From: Planctomycetota bacterium
GTDB taxonomy: Bacteria; Planctomycetota; B15-G4
Assembly: GCA_020638905.1 (NCBI GenBank)
Contig: JACKHP010000002.1
Coordinates: forward strand, 186,001-250,000
Direction: 5' to 3'
Length of the DNA: 64,000 nucleotides
Shown: positions 1-9,455 of the stretch, in pieces
Numbering within the stretch: the first letter of the stretch is position 1
Layout: each line of letters begins with the position of its first letter
The notes under the pieces: model-generated
What the model was told of the DNA's origin: nothing
Seen by the model: only the letters and a program-made list of their open reading frames with translations
The model's database searches: none
Position numbers and translations under genes: made by a program

Positions 1-55
1 CGGCGGCGACTTCAACAACCAGCCGTTCGACGCCTGGCACCGCAAGGGCGAGTGA
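1..55 (+). CDS. C-terminal end of an unidentified protein (cut by window edge)
   Basis: Reading from base 2, the frame ends GGDFNNQPFDAWHRKGE followed by TGA at 53-55. Only 17 residues are present, so no family can be assigned. The stop lies directly against the Shine-Dalgarno sequence of the next gene (AAGGAGG, 55-61), which suggests the two genes share a transcript. The frame is inferred from G/C-rich third positions and this tight junction. Confidence 0.45.
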   Translation, partial: GGDFNNQPFDAWHRKGE

Positions 56-68
56 AGGAGGCACGCGC

Positions 69-1106
69 ATGATCGCACCTCTGATCGTGCTCGTCCTCGC
101 GCTGCTGCCCGCGGCGAGCGCGCAGTCCGTCGACTGGACCGCCGTGCGCGCCGTGCGCGTCGCGACCGTCGACGGCCGCCAGCACCTCTACGCGTCGACC
201 GACGCGCCCGCCGCGGCGCACGCGACGCCGGTGAACGTCGCCTGGTTCCGCGACATCCTCTCGCGCTCGGCACCCGCGCCGAAGGGCGAGCCCTTCCTGT
301 GGAAGGGCGGCGTGCTCGTGCTGGCCGACCTCGCCGACGGCACGCACAGGCTCGCCGCGAGCTCCTACGGCGGATACGTCCTCGTCGACGACGCGCGCGC
401 CGTGTGGCGCGTCGATCCCGCCGACCTCGCCGAGTGGGAGCGCCTCGTGCTCGGCCGCCCGCTGCCCGACGGCGCGACGCCCGAGACGATCGTGCGCGCG
501 ATGAAGCACGTGTACGCCTTCTGCTCCAGCTACCAGGACCGCGGCTCGATCGTGACCTCGATGCGCGAAGACGGGCGCAAGATCCAGCGGCGCAAGCAGT
601 TCGCCACCGCGTTCGCGCGGCCCGATCGCCTGCTCTTCGAGTTCGTCGACCAGGGCCCGTTCATCGCCGGTGCCCGCTACGTGATCTGGTCGAGCGACGG
701 CGAGGTACGTTCGTGGTGGAGCCTTGCGGACGCGCCCAAGGCGCGCAATCTGGAGGTCGCCCTCGCCGCGGCAGCCGGCGTCTCGGGCGGCACGTCGATC
801 ACGCTGCCCAACCTGCTCATCCCGGGGCTGCCGAGTCCGCCGCTGCTGGCCCTCACCGACGTCGCGCGCCTCGAGGACGCACGCCTCGGCGAGCACGAGT
901 GCTTGCGCATCGCCGGCACGGGGCTGGCCGACCGCCGCGTCACGCTCTGGATCGACGAGACCACGCTGCTGCTCGTGCGCATCGATCAGGACTACGCGCT
1001 GAACGGCCCGCACGGCGGACAGTACCCGACCACGCAGATCACGACCTACGAGCCCGTGCTCGACGCGCACGTCCCGCGCGAGGCGCTGGAGTTCGACGTC
1101 CCTTGA
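69..1106 (+). CDS. Exported protein, possibly LolA/DUF2092-like fold
   Basis: 345 residues. The ATG at 69 has a strong AAGGAGG ribosome site 8 bases upstream. The N-terminus is a clear signal peptide (hydrophobic core IVLVLALLPAASAQS), so the mature protein is probably periplasmic. The middle (about residues 140-330) has a run typical of lipoprotein-sorting-like beta proteins: a Tyr-x-Asp/Ser 'SSYQDRGSIVTSM' segment, an 'ARPDRLLFEF' strand and a late 'WIDETTLLLVRI' strand. That resemblance is from memory of LolA/DUF2092-type proteins, not an alignment. The downstream membrane protein starts inside this gene's stop (TTGA overlap), so the two are probably co-translated. Function unknown. Confidence 0.8.
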   Translation: MIAPLIVLVLALLPAASAQSVDWTAVRAVRVATVDGRQHLYASTDAPAAAHATPVNVAWFRDILSRSAPAPKGEPFLWKGGVLVLADLADGTHRLAASSYGGYVLVDDARAVWRVDPADLAEWERLVLGRPLPDGATPETIVRAMKHVYAFCSSYQDRGSIVTSMREDGRKIQRRKQFATAFARPDRLLFEFVDQGPFIAGARYVIWSSDGEVRSWWSLADAPKARNLEVALAAAAGVSGGTSITLPNLLIPGLPSPPLLALTDVARLEDARLGEHECLRIAGTGLADRRVTLWIDETTLLLVRIDQDYALNGPHGGQYPTTQITTYEPVLDAHVPREALEFDVP

Positions 1107-1909
1107 GCGCGTCTCACGCGTACACACCACGCCCGAGGCGGTGGGTCGTGCTCGGGCTGCTGCATGGCATCCTGTTCCTCTGGCTCATCGCGTCGGGCGA
1201 GCGATCTCCCTGGTTGAGCTTCTACTGCGGACTCGCCTGCGGCGGCTTCCTCACCCAGGCCTGGTGCGAGCGGAAGTTCCTCGGCTATGGCCCGCGTGTC
1301 GGGCGCGAGTCTCCCGCGCCCGACGGACGGCTCGTGCAGCCCTGGCTCTTCCGCGACCTCGTGACGTGGCCGCTCGTGGCCTACCTGCTCGGCCCGCCGT
1401 TCGCGGCCTTCCTCTCGATGGCGCTGAACGGTCTCGCCATGACCCTCGACCCCGGGAGTCGAGGCGTGTTCGAGAGCAGCACCGGCGGCAATTCGATCGT
1501 GTTCCTTTTCGGTGCCTTCTTCCTGACCTCAGGTCCAGTGCTGCTGCTGTTCCTCGGGACGGCCTCGCTGGCCATGTTCGAGTGGCGCCGACGCGAGCGA
1601 CGCGTCGGGCCCGCAACTCGCACCACGACTCGCGCGCTCTGGGCGGCCGTCTTCACCGCGCTGTGCGTCGGCCTGCTCGTTTGTGTCCCCGATCGCGAAC
1701 CGCCCGGCCGGGACCTCCTCACGTCATGGCTCGGCGCGCTGGCCGTCCTGAAGGTCGCCTGGAAGGAGATCGCCCTCGGCTGCTTCGCGAGCGGCTGGTT
1801 CACGCTCGAGCTGCGCGACCGCTTGGCGCGACACGGCGCGCCCCGCGCCGCGATGGACGGAGCATCGCCCCGCGTCCCCTCGCCTGGGACACCCGAGCGC
1901 ACGCTTTGA
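1103..1909 (+). CDS. Integral membrane protein of unknown function
   Basis: 268 residues from the TTG at 1103, which overlaps the upstream stop by four bases. A GTG at 1148, at the edge of the first hydrophobic segment, is the alternative start. Hydrophobic helices are visible near residues 16-33 (VVLGLLHGILFLWLIASG), 80-103, 130-160, 180-198 and 208-240, so five or so membrane spans are likely. I recognise no conserved motif or family. The overlap with the exported protein upstream suggests a functional pair at the envelope. It converges on the HepT-like gene on the other strand. Confidence 0.72.
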   Translation: MSASHAYTPRPRRWVVLGLLHGILFLWLIASGERSPWLSFYCGLACGGFLTQAWCERKFLGYGPRVGRESPAPDGRLVQPWLFRDLVTWPLVAYLLGPPFAAFLSMALNGLAMTLDPGSRGVFESSTGGNSIVFLFGAFFLTSGPVLLLFLGTASLAMFEWRRRERRVGPATRTTTRALWAAVFTALCVGLLVCVPDREPPGRDLLTSWLGALAVLKVAWKEIALGCFASGWFTLELRDRLARHGAPRAAMDGASPRVPSPGTPERTL

Positions 1910-1991
1910 GTCGGGACCCGGCTCGAGGCGTCAGGCCAGCGCCATCCCATCGGGTCGATCGCATCGAGTGGGTCGACCGACAGGGCCCGAC

Positions 1992-2330
1992 TCAGAGCCG
2001 ATCGAGCAGCTCGGCCACCCGGGCTCGCACCCGTGGAACATGCGTCGTGATCGCGTCCCACAGGATCTGCGCGTCGACACCGAAGTAGGCGTGCGCCAGG
2101 ACGTCACGCATCGCGGCGATGTCGCGCCAGGCGACATCGGGTGCGAGACTGCGGACCTCGGCCGGAACGCGCTTGGCGGCTTCTCCCAGGATCTCCAAGT
2201 TCCTCACGACGGCGTCGAACGTCTTGCCGTCGGCGACGAAGCCAGCTTCGTCGACGTCGCGCACGTACTCGGAGATGCGATCGCATGCGGATTGCATGTC
2301 CTCGAGCCACAACCGGACGTCACGCGACAC
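1992..2330 (-). CDS. hepT: HepT-like ribonuclease toxin (DUF86)
   Basis: 112 residues from a GTG at 2330; the start overlaps the 3' end of the upstream mntA-like gene by 11 bases. The all-helical sequence carries the HEPN signature R-x4-H-x-Y (RDVLAHAY, residues 75-82), the RNase centre of HepT toxins. Length and the order antitoxin-then-toxin match known MntA/HepT pairs, in which the nucleotidyltransferase AMPylates the Tyr of this motif to neutralise the toxin. The frame stays open upstream, but that part is antisense-like and overlaps mntA, so the GTG beside the antitoxin stop is preferred. RNase activity is inferred from the motif. Confidence 0.88.
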   Translation of the reverse strand: MSRDVRLWLEDMQSACDRISEYVRDVDEAGFVADGKTFDAVVRNLEILGEAAKRVPAEVRSLAPDVAWRDIAAMRDVLAHAYFGVDAQILWDAITTHVPRVRARVAELLDRL

Positions 2331-2613
2331 GGATCGCGTCCCGCTCGATCGAGGGACGGAGCCGGTCACGCAGCGCGCGCTCCGTGACGAGGTCGACCGG
2401 ACAGCCGAGCAGACCCTCGAGCTCGAACTTGAGCCCCATGAAGCCACTGAACGTCGCGGGACCGGAGAACCTCACGAGCAGGTCGACATCGCTCGCTTCG
2501 CACGCCTCGTCGCGCGCGGCCGACCCGAAGAGGAACAGGGCGTCGACTCCGAAGCGTGCGCGGATGTCCTCGCGGTGAGCCTCGAGACGGGCGATCACGT
2601 CGGCGCGCTTCAT
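2320..2613 (-). CDS. mntA: MntA-like nucleotidyltransferase antitoxin
   Basis: 97 residues from the ATG at 2613. It has the minimal nucleotidyltransferase signature G-S-x10-D-x-D (G30-S31, then D42 and D44 in SDVDLLV), preceded by the typical FLFGS strand. In characterised pairs this protein transfers AMP from ATP to HepT and acts as the antitoxin. It lies 56 bases downstream of the carboxyltransferase gene on the same strand, with no obvious promoter in the gap, so it may be read from that gene's promoter. Codon use looks like that of its neighbours. Confidence 0.88.
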   Translation of the reverse strand: MKRADVIARLEAHREDIRARFGVDALFLFGSAARDEACEASDVDLLVRFSGPATFSGFMGLKFELEGLLGCPVDLVTERALRDRLRPSIERDAIRVA

Positions 2614-2669
2614 GGCCCCACGTTCGCGCCGGAGGCCGTCAGGGTCAAGGTCCGTCCCGCCCCCGCCCC

Positions 2670-4208
<1,539 letters not shown>

Positions 4209-4267
4209 GGGTCTTCGCTCGACGGGGTGAAGTGGGCTCCGGGCACGCCGCCGCCGGAGGACCGGGG

Positions 4268-4273
4268 ATTGTA
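4268..4273 (-). promoter_or_regulatory. Putative -10 element of the carboxyltransferase gene
   Basis: The minus strand reads TACAAT in an otherwise GC-rich divergent intergenic region, about 60 bases before the ATG at 4208. No convincing -35 box is visible. It matches the hexamer type seen before many genes in this window. Confidence 0.45.
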
Positions 4274-4334
4274 GCGAGCGCCCGCTCCGCGAGCACGCGG
4301 CGACGCAGCCTCGCACAAGCCGATCGCCGCCGAC

Positions 4335-4340
4335 TACGAT
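4335..4340 (+). promoter_or_regulatory. Putative -10 element for the first repeat-rich paralogue
   Basis: TACGAT, about 58 bases upstream of the preferred GTG start at 4399. It overlaps an in-frame ATG at 4339. If it is the promoter, that ATG would lie upstream of the transcript start, which supports the GTG. Confidence 0.4.
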
Positions 4341-4398
4341 GTCCGAGGAAAGGGATTGCCTCGTGGCGTCCCTGAGGAGAGCCCGGGAGGGCCTGACG

Positions 4399-6783
4399 GT
4401 GCCGCGCCGGATCGTCTTCGCACTCGTCGTCGCCGCGCTCGCAGTCGCCGGGATCCTCGTCTGGACGTCCCGCGAACCGGCGCCCGACGCGCATCCCGGC
4501 CTCGCGCCACCGGGACGCGACGCGCTCGTCGCGCCGATGCGGCTCCCGCCGACGGACGAGCTGCGTGTGCCGCGCCCGCTCGCGCCCGACGGCGACGCCC
4601 TCGCCGGCGCATCCCCCGCCGCACCCGACGCGCCGGCGTCGCACGCCGCCGTCGCCGCCGTCCCGCGCGGATCGGTGACGATCGAGGGCGTCGTGCTCGA
4701 CGAGCGCGGCGACCCGCTGCCCCTCGCCTGGCTCTGGGCGTGGACGTCCCACGCGATCGGCGAGGTCGGGCAGCTCGTCCCGCCGCACGTCCGCGCGCAG
4801 GCCGACGCCCTGGGACGCTTCGCGCTCGCGCTGCCGGAGGGCGAGTTCACGCTGGCCGCGTTCCTGCCGCCCACGCACGTGGTGACCCTCGGCGCCGAAG
4901 GCGTCGCGCGCGCCTTTGCGCCGCCGCGCGACGTGCGTCTCGTGGCCTCGCGCGGCCTCGCGCTCGACGGCGTCGTGCACGACGCGCAGGGACGTCCCGT
5001 CGAACGCGCTCTGGTCGACTTCGTGCACGAGGTGGACGTCGAACGCGCGTCGTCCGAGTCGAGTGCGACGGGCGCGCCCGACGACGACGCCGGGTGGCGT
5101 CCGCGCGCGTTCGGCACGCGCCACGGCTTCACCGACGCGTCGGGCGCATACCACGTCGACGAGCTCGCGTTCGTCCCGTACCGCGTGCACGTCGAGAGTC
5201 CCGCGCACGCGCCGCTCGACGTGGCCTGGACGGCGTCCGACACGCCTCCGGTGCTCGTGCTGGACGCCGGACTCACGCTCGCAGGCCGCGTGCTCGGCCC
5301 CGACGGCGAAGGCCTGTCCGGTGCGCGCGTGTCCGCGTACCAGGACGAGCACGAGTGCGTCGCGACGTCCGCCGCCGACGGCGCGTTCACGCTCACGGGA
5401 CTCGTCGCGGGCGACGCCGACCTGCTCGTCGCCGGACCAGGCTGCGCGCTCCTGGCGCGCGACGCGCTGGCCGTCCCGCGTGACGAGGGACCGCTCGAGC
5501 TCGCGCTCCAGCCCGAGCACGTCCTCGCAGGACGGGTCCTGTCGCCCGACGGCACGCCACGACCCGACCTGCTCGTCGTGCTGCGCCGCGAGCCTCCGGG
5601 CGTCGGTGCCCTGGCGCACGACACGCGCGCGCTCGAGACGAAGGTGCGCACCGACGCCGACGGACGCTTCCGCTTCGGCGGACTCGACGACGCCCGCTTC
5701 CGCGTGAGCGTGCGCGACAGGAGCCGTCCGCCGGTCGAGGCGGTGCGCGTCTCGCCGGTCGACGTCGACGACCTCGCGCTCGTGCTCGACCCGCTCGGCG
5801 GACCGCGCGCGCGGCTCGTCGGCGCGGTGCGCGACGCGTCCGACGGCACGCCGCTCGACGACTTCACACTGCGCGTCCAGGCCACGATGCCCGACGCACC
5901 TCCCGTCGAGCGCACGTTCGGCGACGCGGGGGGACGCTTCGCCGTCGACGACCTGCCGATCGGCGCCGCGCGACTGGTCGTCACATCCGACGGCTGGGCT
6001 CCGGCCTCGCTCGAGCTGCGACTCGTCCCCGGAGAGAACACGGTCGACGTGGAGCTGCAGCCCGCGCGCCGCCTCGCGCTGCACGTGGTCGACGCGCGCG
6101 GACGTGACCTCGCCGGTGCCGAGCTGGCGCTGTTCGACGCCGACACCGACGTCTCGCCGTCGATGCTCGCCGCGCGACGCGTGCGTCCGCTCGCGCACAC
6201 GAAGAGCGACGAGGCGGGACGCGCCGCGTTCGACGACCTCCCCCCGACGCCGCTGAACCTCGTGGTCGCGTTCCGCGGCGTCCCGCTCGAGCACCTGTTC
6301 TCGACGACGTTGGACGCGCCGGGCGCGGCGTCCGAGCGGCTCGTGGTCGTACCCGACCCGAGCACGCCCGACGGCTGGCGCGAGGTCGCGGTCACGATCC
6401 TCGTCGCGACGCACGCCGGCGCGGCACCGGAGATCGACGCGCTCGACGCCGATGCCGCGGCCGACGCGCTGGCCGCGCTCGACGACGGATCGCTCGCGTT
6501 GCCCGACGTCCCCGTCACGCTCGCCCTCCGCGGCGCCGACGGCGTCGAACGCCGCGCGCGCCTCGTGCAGCTCGCGCAGGTCGGCTGGATGGCCGATGGC
6601 GACGCCGAGCCGCTCCCCGATCGTCGCGAGGGCCCGCCGGTCGTGCGCATGCTGATCACGCGCGCGGCGCAGGAACTCGTCGTCGAGGCCGACGGCTGCC
6701 GGACGCGTCACGTCGGTCTCGCCGCCGTGCCTCCGGGCGAGGTCTCGACGCCGCAGGTGTGCGTGGTGCTAGAACGCGACTGA
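4399..6783 (+). CDS. Carboxypeptidase regulatory-like repeat protein, copy 1
   Basis: 794 residues from the GTG at 4399, chosen over the ATG at 4339 because a GGAGG (4386-4390) sits 8 bases before it and because the protein then begins like its downstream paralogue (basic residues, then a hydrophobic anchor, RIVFALVVAALAVAG). After a Pro/Ala-rich linker come successive transthyretin-like beta-sandwich repeats with the pattern 'G-V-V-D-ER/EQ-G-x-P-L ... TDADGRFRF-G-L', as in carboxypeptidase regulatory-like (CarboxypepD_reg, PF13620-type) domains, from about residue 90 to 620. The C-terminal ~150 residues contain no such repeat but are shared with copy 2. The likely role is surface or periplasmic binding or structure; no enzyme motif is seen. 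Confidence 0.85.
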   Translation: MPRRIVFALVVAALAVAGILVWTSREPAPDAHPGLAPPGRDALVAPMRLPPTDELRVPRPLAPDGDALAGASPAAPDAPASHAAVAAVPRGSVTIEGVVLDERGDPLPLAWLWAWTSHAIGEVGQLVPPHVRAQADALGRFALALPEGEFTLAAFLPPTHVVTLGAEGVARAFAPPRDVRLVASRGLALDGVVHDAQGRPVERALVDFVHEVDVERASSESSATGAPDDDAGWRPRAFGTRHGFTDASGAYHVDELAFVPYRVHVESPAHAPLDVAWTASDTPPVLVLDAGLTLAGRVLGPDGEGLSGARVSAYQDEHECVATSAADGAFTLTGLVAGDADLLVAGPGCALLARDALAVPRDEGPLELALQPEHVLAGRVLSPDGTPRPDLLVVLRREPPGVGALAHDTRALETKVRTDADGRFRFGGLDDARFRVSVRDRSRPPVEAVRVSPVDVDDLALVLDPLGGPRARLVGAVRDASDGTPLDDFTLRVQATMPDAPPVERTFGDAGGRFAVDDLPIGAARLVVTSDGWAPASLELRLVPGENTVDVELQPARRLALHVVDARGRDLAGAELALFDADTDVSPSMLAARRVRPLAHTKSDEAGRAAFDDLPPTPLNLVVAFRGVPLEHLFSTTLDAPGAASERLVVVPDPSTPDGWREVAVTILVATHAGAAPEIDALDADAAADALAALDDGSLALPDVPVTLALRGADGVERRARLVQLAQVGWMADGDAEPLPDRREGPPVVRMLITRAAQELVVEADGCRTRHVGLAAVPPGEVSTPQVCVVLERD

Positions 6784-6967
6784 ACGCGTCCGCAGGTGCG
6801 CCACGTGCCGGTGCGCGACCGAACGCCGCGGCAGCAGCTCCTCGCCCTGGCGGACGATCGCGCGTCATTGCAGAATGCGCACCGTCTGGGCGAGGGCGGA
6901 TCGGCACGCGCGAGGATCTTCGGTCCGCGCCGCATCCCGGGGATTTCGGGCCGAGGAGGACGAGTCG

Positions 6968-9313
6968 ATGCGTCGCGTGATCTGGCCGTTGCTGGCGGTG
7001 CTCGTGGCCGTCGTCGTGGGCGTGTTCTGGGCCGACGAACCCGCGTCCGACGACGCGATCGACCTGAGCCGTCCCGACGCGCACACCGCCCGCGTCCCGA
7101 TGGACCTCGACGCGACGTCGCGCACGGCGACGCCGGTCGTGGTGCCCGCCGGTGGCGCGCCGGCGTCCGGCGACGCCGACGCGCTCGCGCAGCACGAGAC
7201 CCCCGACGATGCGACGACCCGTGCGGCGACGACGCTCGCGGGCGTGGTCGTCGACGAGCACGACGCGCCGGTGCCCCGCGCGGACGTGCTGGCCTGGCGC
7301 GACGCGGGACTGCGCACGTCGCGCGAGCGTCCCGAGCCCGACGCGCGCGCGACGTGCGACGACGAGGGACGCTTCGCGCTCGAGCTCGCGTCCGACGCGA
7401 TGTGCCTCGTCGCGGCGGCGCCCGGCTTCGTCGAGGGCGCGTGCCTGAGCGGCGAGATCCCCGCCGGCGGACGCGTCGACGGGCTGCGGCTCGTGATCAC
7501 GCGTCCGGTCGCGATCGCGGGCCGCGTGGTCGACGAGGACGGTCTGCCCGTGGCCGACGCGACGGTGCGCGTCTCGGCACTCGTGTTCCTCGACCGCACA
7601 CGCCTCGGCACCGCGCTGCTGCGCACCGGTCCGCCCGCCGAGGAGCGCACCACCGACGCCGACGGACGCTTCGTCGTCGACGCCATCGCCGACACCCGCT
7701 TGCACGACGTCGAGGCCCGCCATCCCGCCTACCCCGTCGCGCACGTCACGCTCGAGTCGGTCGACGAACCGGTGCTCGTCGTGCTCACGCGCGGCGAGTC
7801 GCTCGAGGGCCGCGTGCTGGGGCCCTCGGGACTGGGCGTGCCGGGCGCGCGCGTGCGCGCCTTCCAGCCGCACGGCGCGCCGCGCGAGGCGGTCACGTCC
7901 GACGGCGGGTCGTTCACGCTCGACGCGCTGGGCGACGGCGAGACGTACCTGCTCGTGTCGGCCGAGGGGCTCGCGCTGCTCGGCGCCGAGCCGATCGAGG
8001 TGCCGCACCGCGGACGCGTCGAGCTGCGGCTCGAGCCCGAGCGCGTGCTCGCCGGACGGGTCGAGTCGGCCGACGGCGCGCCGCTCGCCGGAGTCGCTCT
8101 CGAGCTCGAGGGCGACCGCCTCATGCGCGACGTGACCGTCGTCCCACCGCGCACGTGGGAACGCGTCGCGGGCCTCTCGCGCACGACGAGCGACGCCGAC
8201 GGACGCTTCGCGTTCGCGCGCCTCTACGCGGGGACGTTCCGCGTCACGGCGCGCGACCCGCAGCATCCCGAGCAGCAGACCACGATCGAGACGCCGTCGG
8301 GCGTCGACGACCTGCGTCTCGTGCTCGACGGCACGTCGGCCCCGCGCGCGACCGTGACCGGAACCGTGCGCGACGCCGTGAGCGGCGCGCCTCTCGACGT
8401 GTTCGACGTGTCGATCATGCGTCCGACGGGGGGCGGCGGCGCCGTCGGCCCATCGCACTCCTTCTCCGACGCCGCGGGACGCTTCACCGTCGACGACGTC
8501 GAGTCGGGCGTGGGCTTCGTGCGCGCGAGCGCGCCCGAGCACCTGCCGCGCGCGCTCGCGCCGGTCACGTTCGAGAGCGGCGTGACCGTCGAATGCGACA
8601 TCGCGCTCGATCCACTCGCGGCGCCGCTCGCCGTGCGCGTGGTCGACGCCGCGGGACGTCCGGTGGTCGACGCCCGGGTGCAGGTCGTCGATCCCGACGC
8701 GCAGCCCGGCTCGCCGAAGCCGATCGAGGCCGTGCTCTGGTCCACGTCCAGCGACGACGAGGGACGCGCGACGTTCGAGGTCTTGCCCGCGCGCCGTGCG
8801 CGCCTCGACGTGCGCGCCGACGGCGTGCCCGCGTCGGCGACGTACTCCCTCCCGCTCGACCTCACGCTCCCGCAACCGGACGAGTTGCTCGTCGTCGTCC
8901 CCGACGGCGACCTGCCGGACGCGTGGCGCGAACTCGCCGTGGGCGTCTTCGCCACCGACGCACCGCTCGAACTCGATCCGCTCGTGCCCGAGACCGAGCG
9001 CGAGCGCGTGCGCGGGCTCCTGCTGGGCGGCGCGTTGCATCCTCCCCAGGGCACCGTGCTGCTCGTGCTGCGCGTGGCCGGCCAGCACCCGCGCATCGTC
9101 CGCCTGTGGCGTGGCGACGACGGCTGGACGTCCGACGGCGACGCCGAGACACCGAACGCGCAGCAGCCCGCGGTGCGGCTCTTCGCGTCGCGCGAGGCGC
9201 AGGACCTCGAGGTCGAGGCCGACGGCTGCCTGCCGCGCACGATCGCCTTCCCCGCGGCGACGCCCGGCGCGACCGGAGCGCTGAACGTGATCGCGGTGCT
9301 CGAGCGCGAGTGA
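6968..9313 (+). CDS. Carboxypeptidase regulatory-like repeat protein, copy 2
   Basis: 781 residues. The ATG at 6968 has GGAGG (6955-6959) 8 bases upstream. The layout matches the preceding gene: short basic start, one hydrophobic anchor (VIWPLLAVLVAVVVGVFWA), low-complexity linker, then beta-sandwich repeats marked by TDADGRFVVDAI, SDADGRFAFARL and SDAAGRFTVDDV. It ends in a domain with 'EAQDLEVEADGC', matching 'AAQELVVEADGC' in copy 1. The two are tandem duplicates that have diverged substantially. The 184-base gap holds only a weak CAGAAT -10-like hexamer at 6871-6876. The anchor suggests a periplasmic, membrane-tethered protein; function unknown. Confidence 0.86.
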   Translation: MRRVIWPLLAVLVAVVVGVFWADEPASDDAIDLSRPDAHTARVPMDLDATSRTATPVVVPAGGAPASGDADALAQHETPDDATTRAATTLAGVVVDEHDAPVPRADVLAWRDAGLRTSRERPEPDARATCDDEGRFALELASDAMCLVAAAPGFVEGACLSGEIPAGGRVDGLRLVITRPVAIAGRVVDEDGLPVADATVRVSALVFLDRTRLGTALLRTGPPAEERTTDADGRFVVDAIADTRLHDVEARHPAYPVAHVTLESVDEPVLVVLTRGESLEGRVLGPSGLGVPGARVRAFQPHGAPREAVTSDGGSFTLDALGDGETYLLVSAEGLALLGAEPIEVPHRGRVELRLEPERVLAGRVESADGAPLAGVALELEGDRLMRDVTVVPPRTWERVAGLSRTTSDADGRFAFARLYAGTFRVTARDPQHPEQQTTIETPSGVDDLRLVLDGTSAPRATVTGTVRDAVSGAPLDVFDVSIMRPTGGGGAVGPSHSFSDAAGRFTVDDVESGVGFVRASAPEHLPRALAPVTFESGVTVECDIALDPLAAPLAVRVVDAAGRPVVDARVQVVDPDAQPGSPKPIEAVLWSTSSDDEGRATFEVLPARRARLDVRADGVPASATYSLPLDLTLPQPDELLVVVPDGDLPDAWRELAVGVFATDAPLELDPLVPETERERVRGLLLGGALHPPQGTVLLVLRVAGQHPRIVRLWRGDDGWTSDGDAETPNAQQPAVRLFASREAQDLEVEADGCLPRTIAFPAATPGATGALNVIAVLERE

Positions 9314-9404
9314 GGGCGCGCACCGCGCGCTCGCCGCGACCGCCCCGCGAGGACCCGCCGACGCCGCGCGAACGAGCGACATCCCCGCCGCGCGGGACGC
9401 CGGG

Positions 9405-9410
9405 TATGCT
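9405..9410 (+). promoter_or_regulatory. Putative -10 element of the M28 peptidase gene
   Basis: TATGCT, 45 bases before the GTG start at 9456, in GC-rich sequence following the previous stop. No clear -35. Confidence 0.35.
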
Positions 9411-9455
9411 CGTGCGCGCCTGCATCCGACCCCGCGCACGCAGAGGACCCGTCCC

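Noticed and set aside
1907..1994. TGAGTCGGG at 1907-1915 and its reverse complement at 1986-1994, containing both stop codons of convergent genes
   Set aside because: A 9-bp match across a 70-base gap is likely chance; the arms are too far apart to make a convincing terminator.
4339..4398. ATG at 4339 as start of the first repeat protein
   Set aside because: It overlaps the TACGAT element and has no ribosome site, whereas the GTG at 4399 has GGAGG at good spacing and matches the paralogue.
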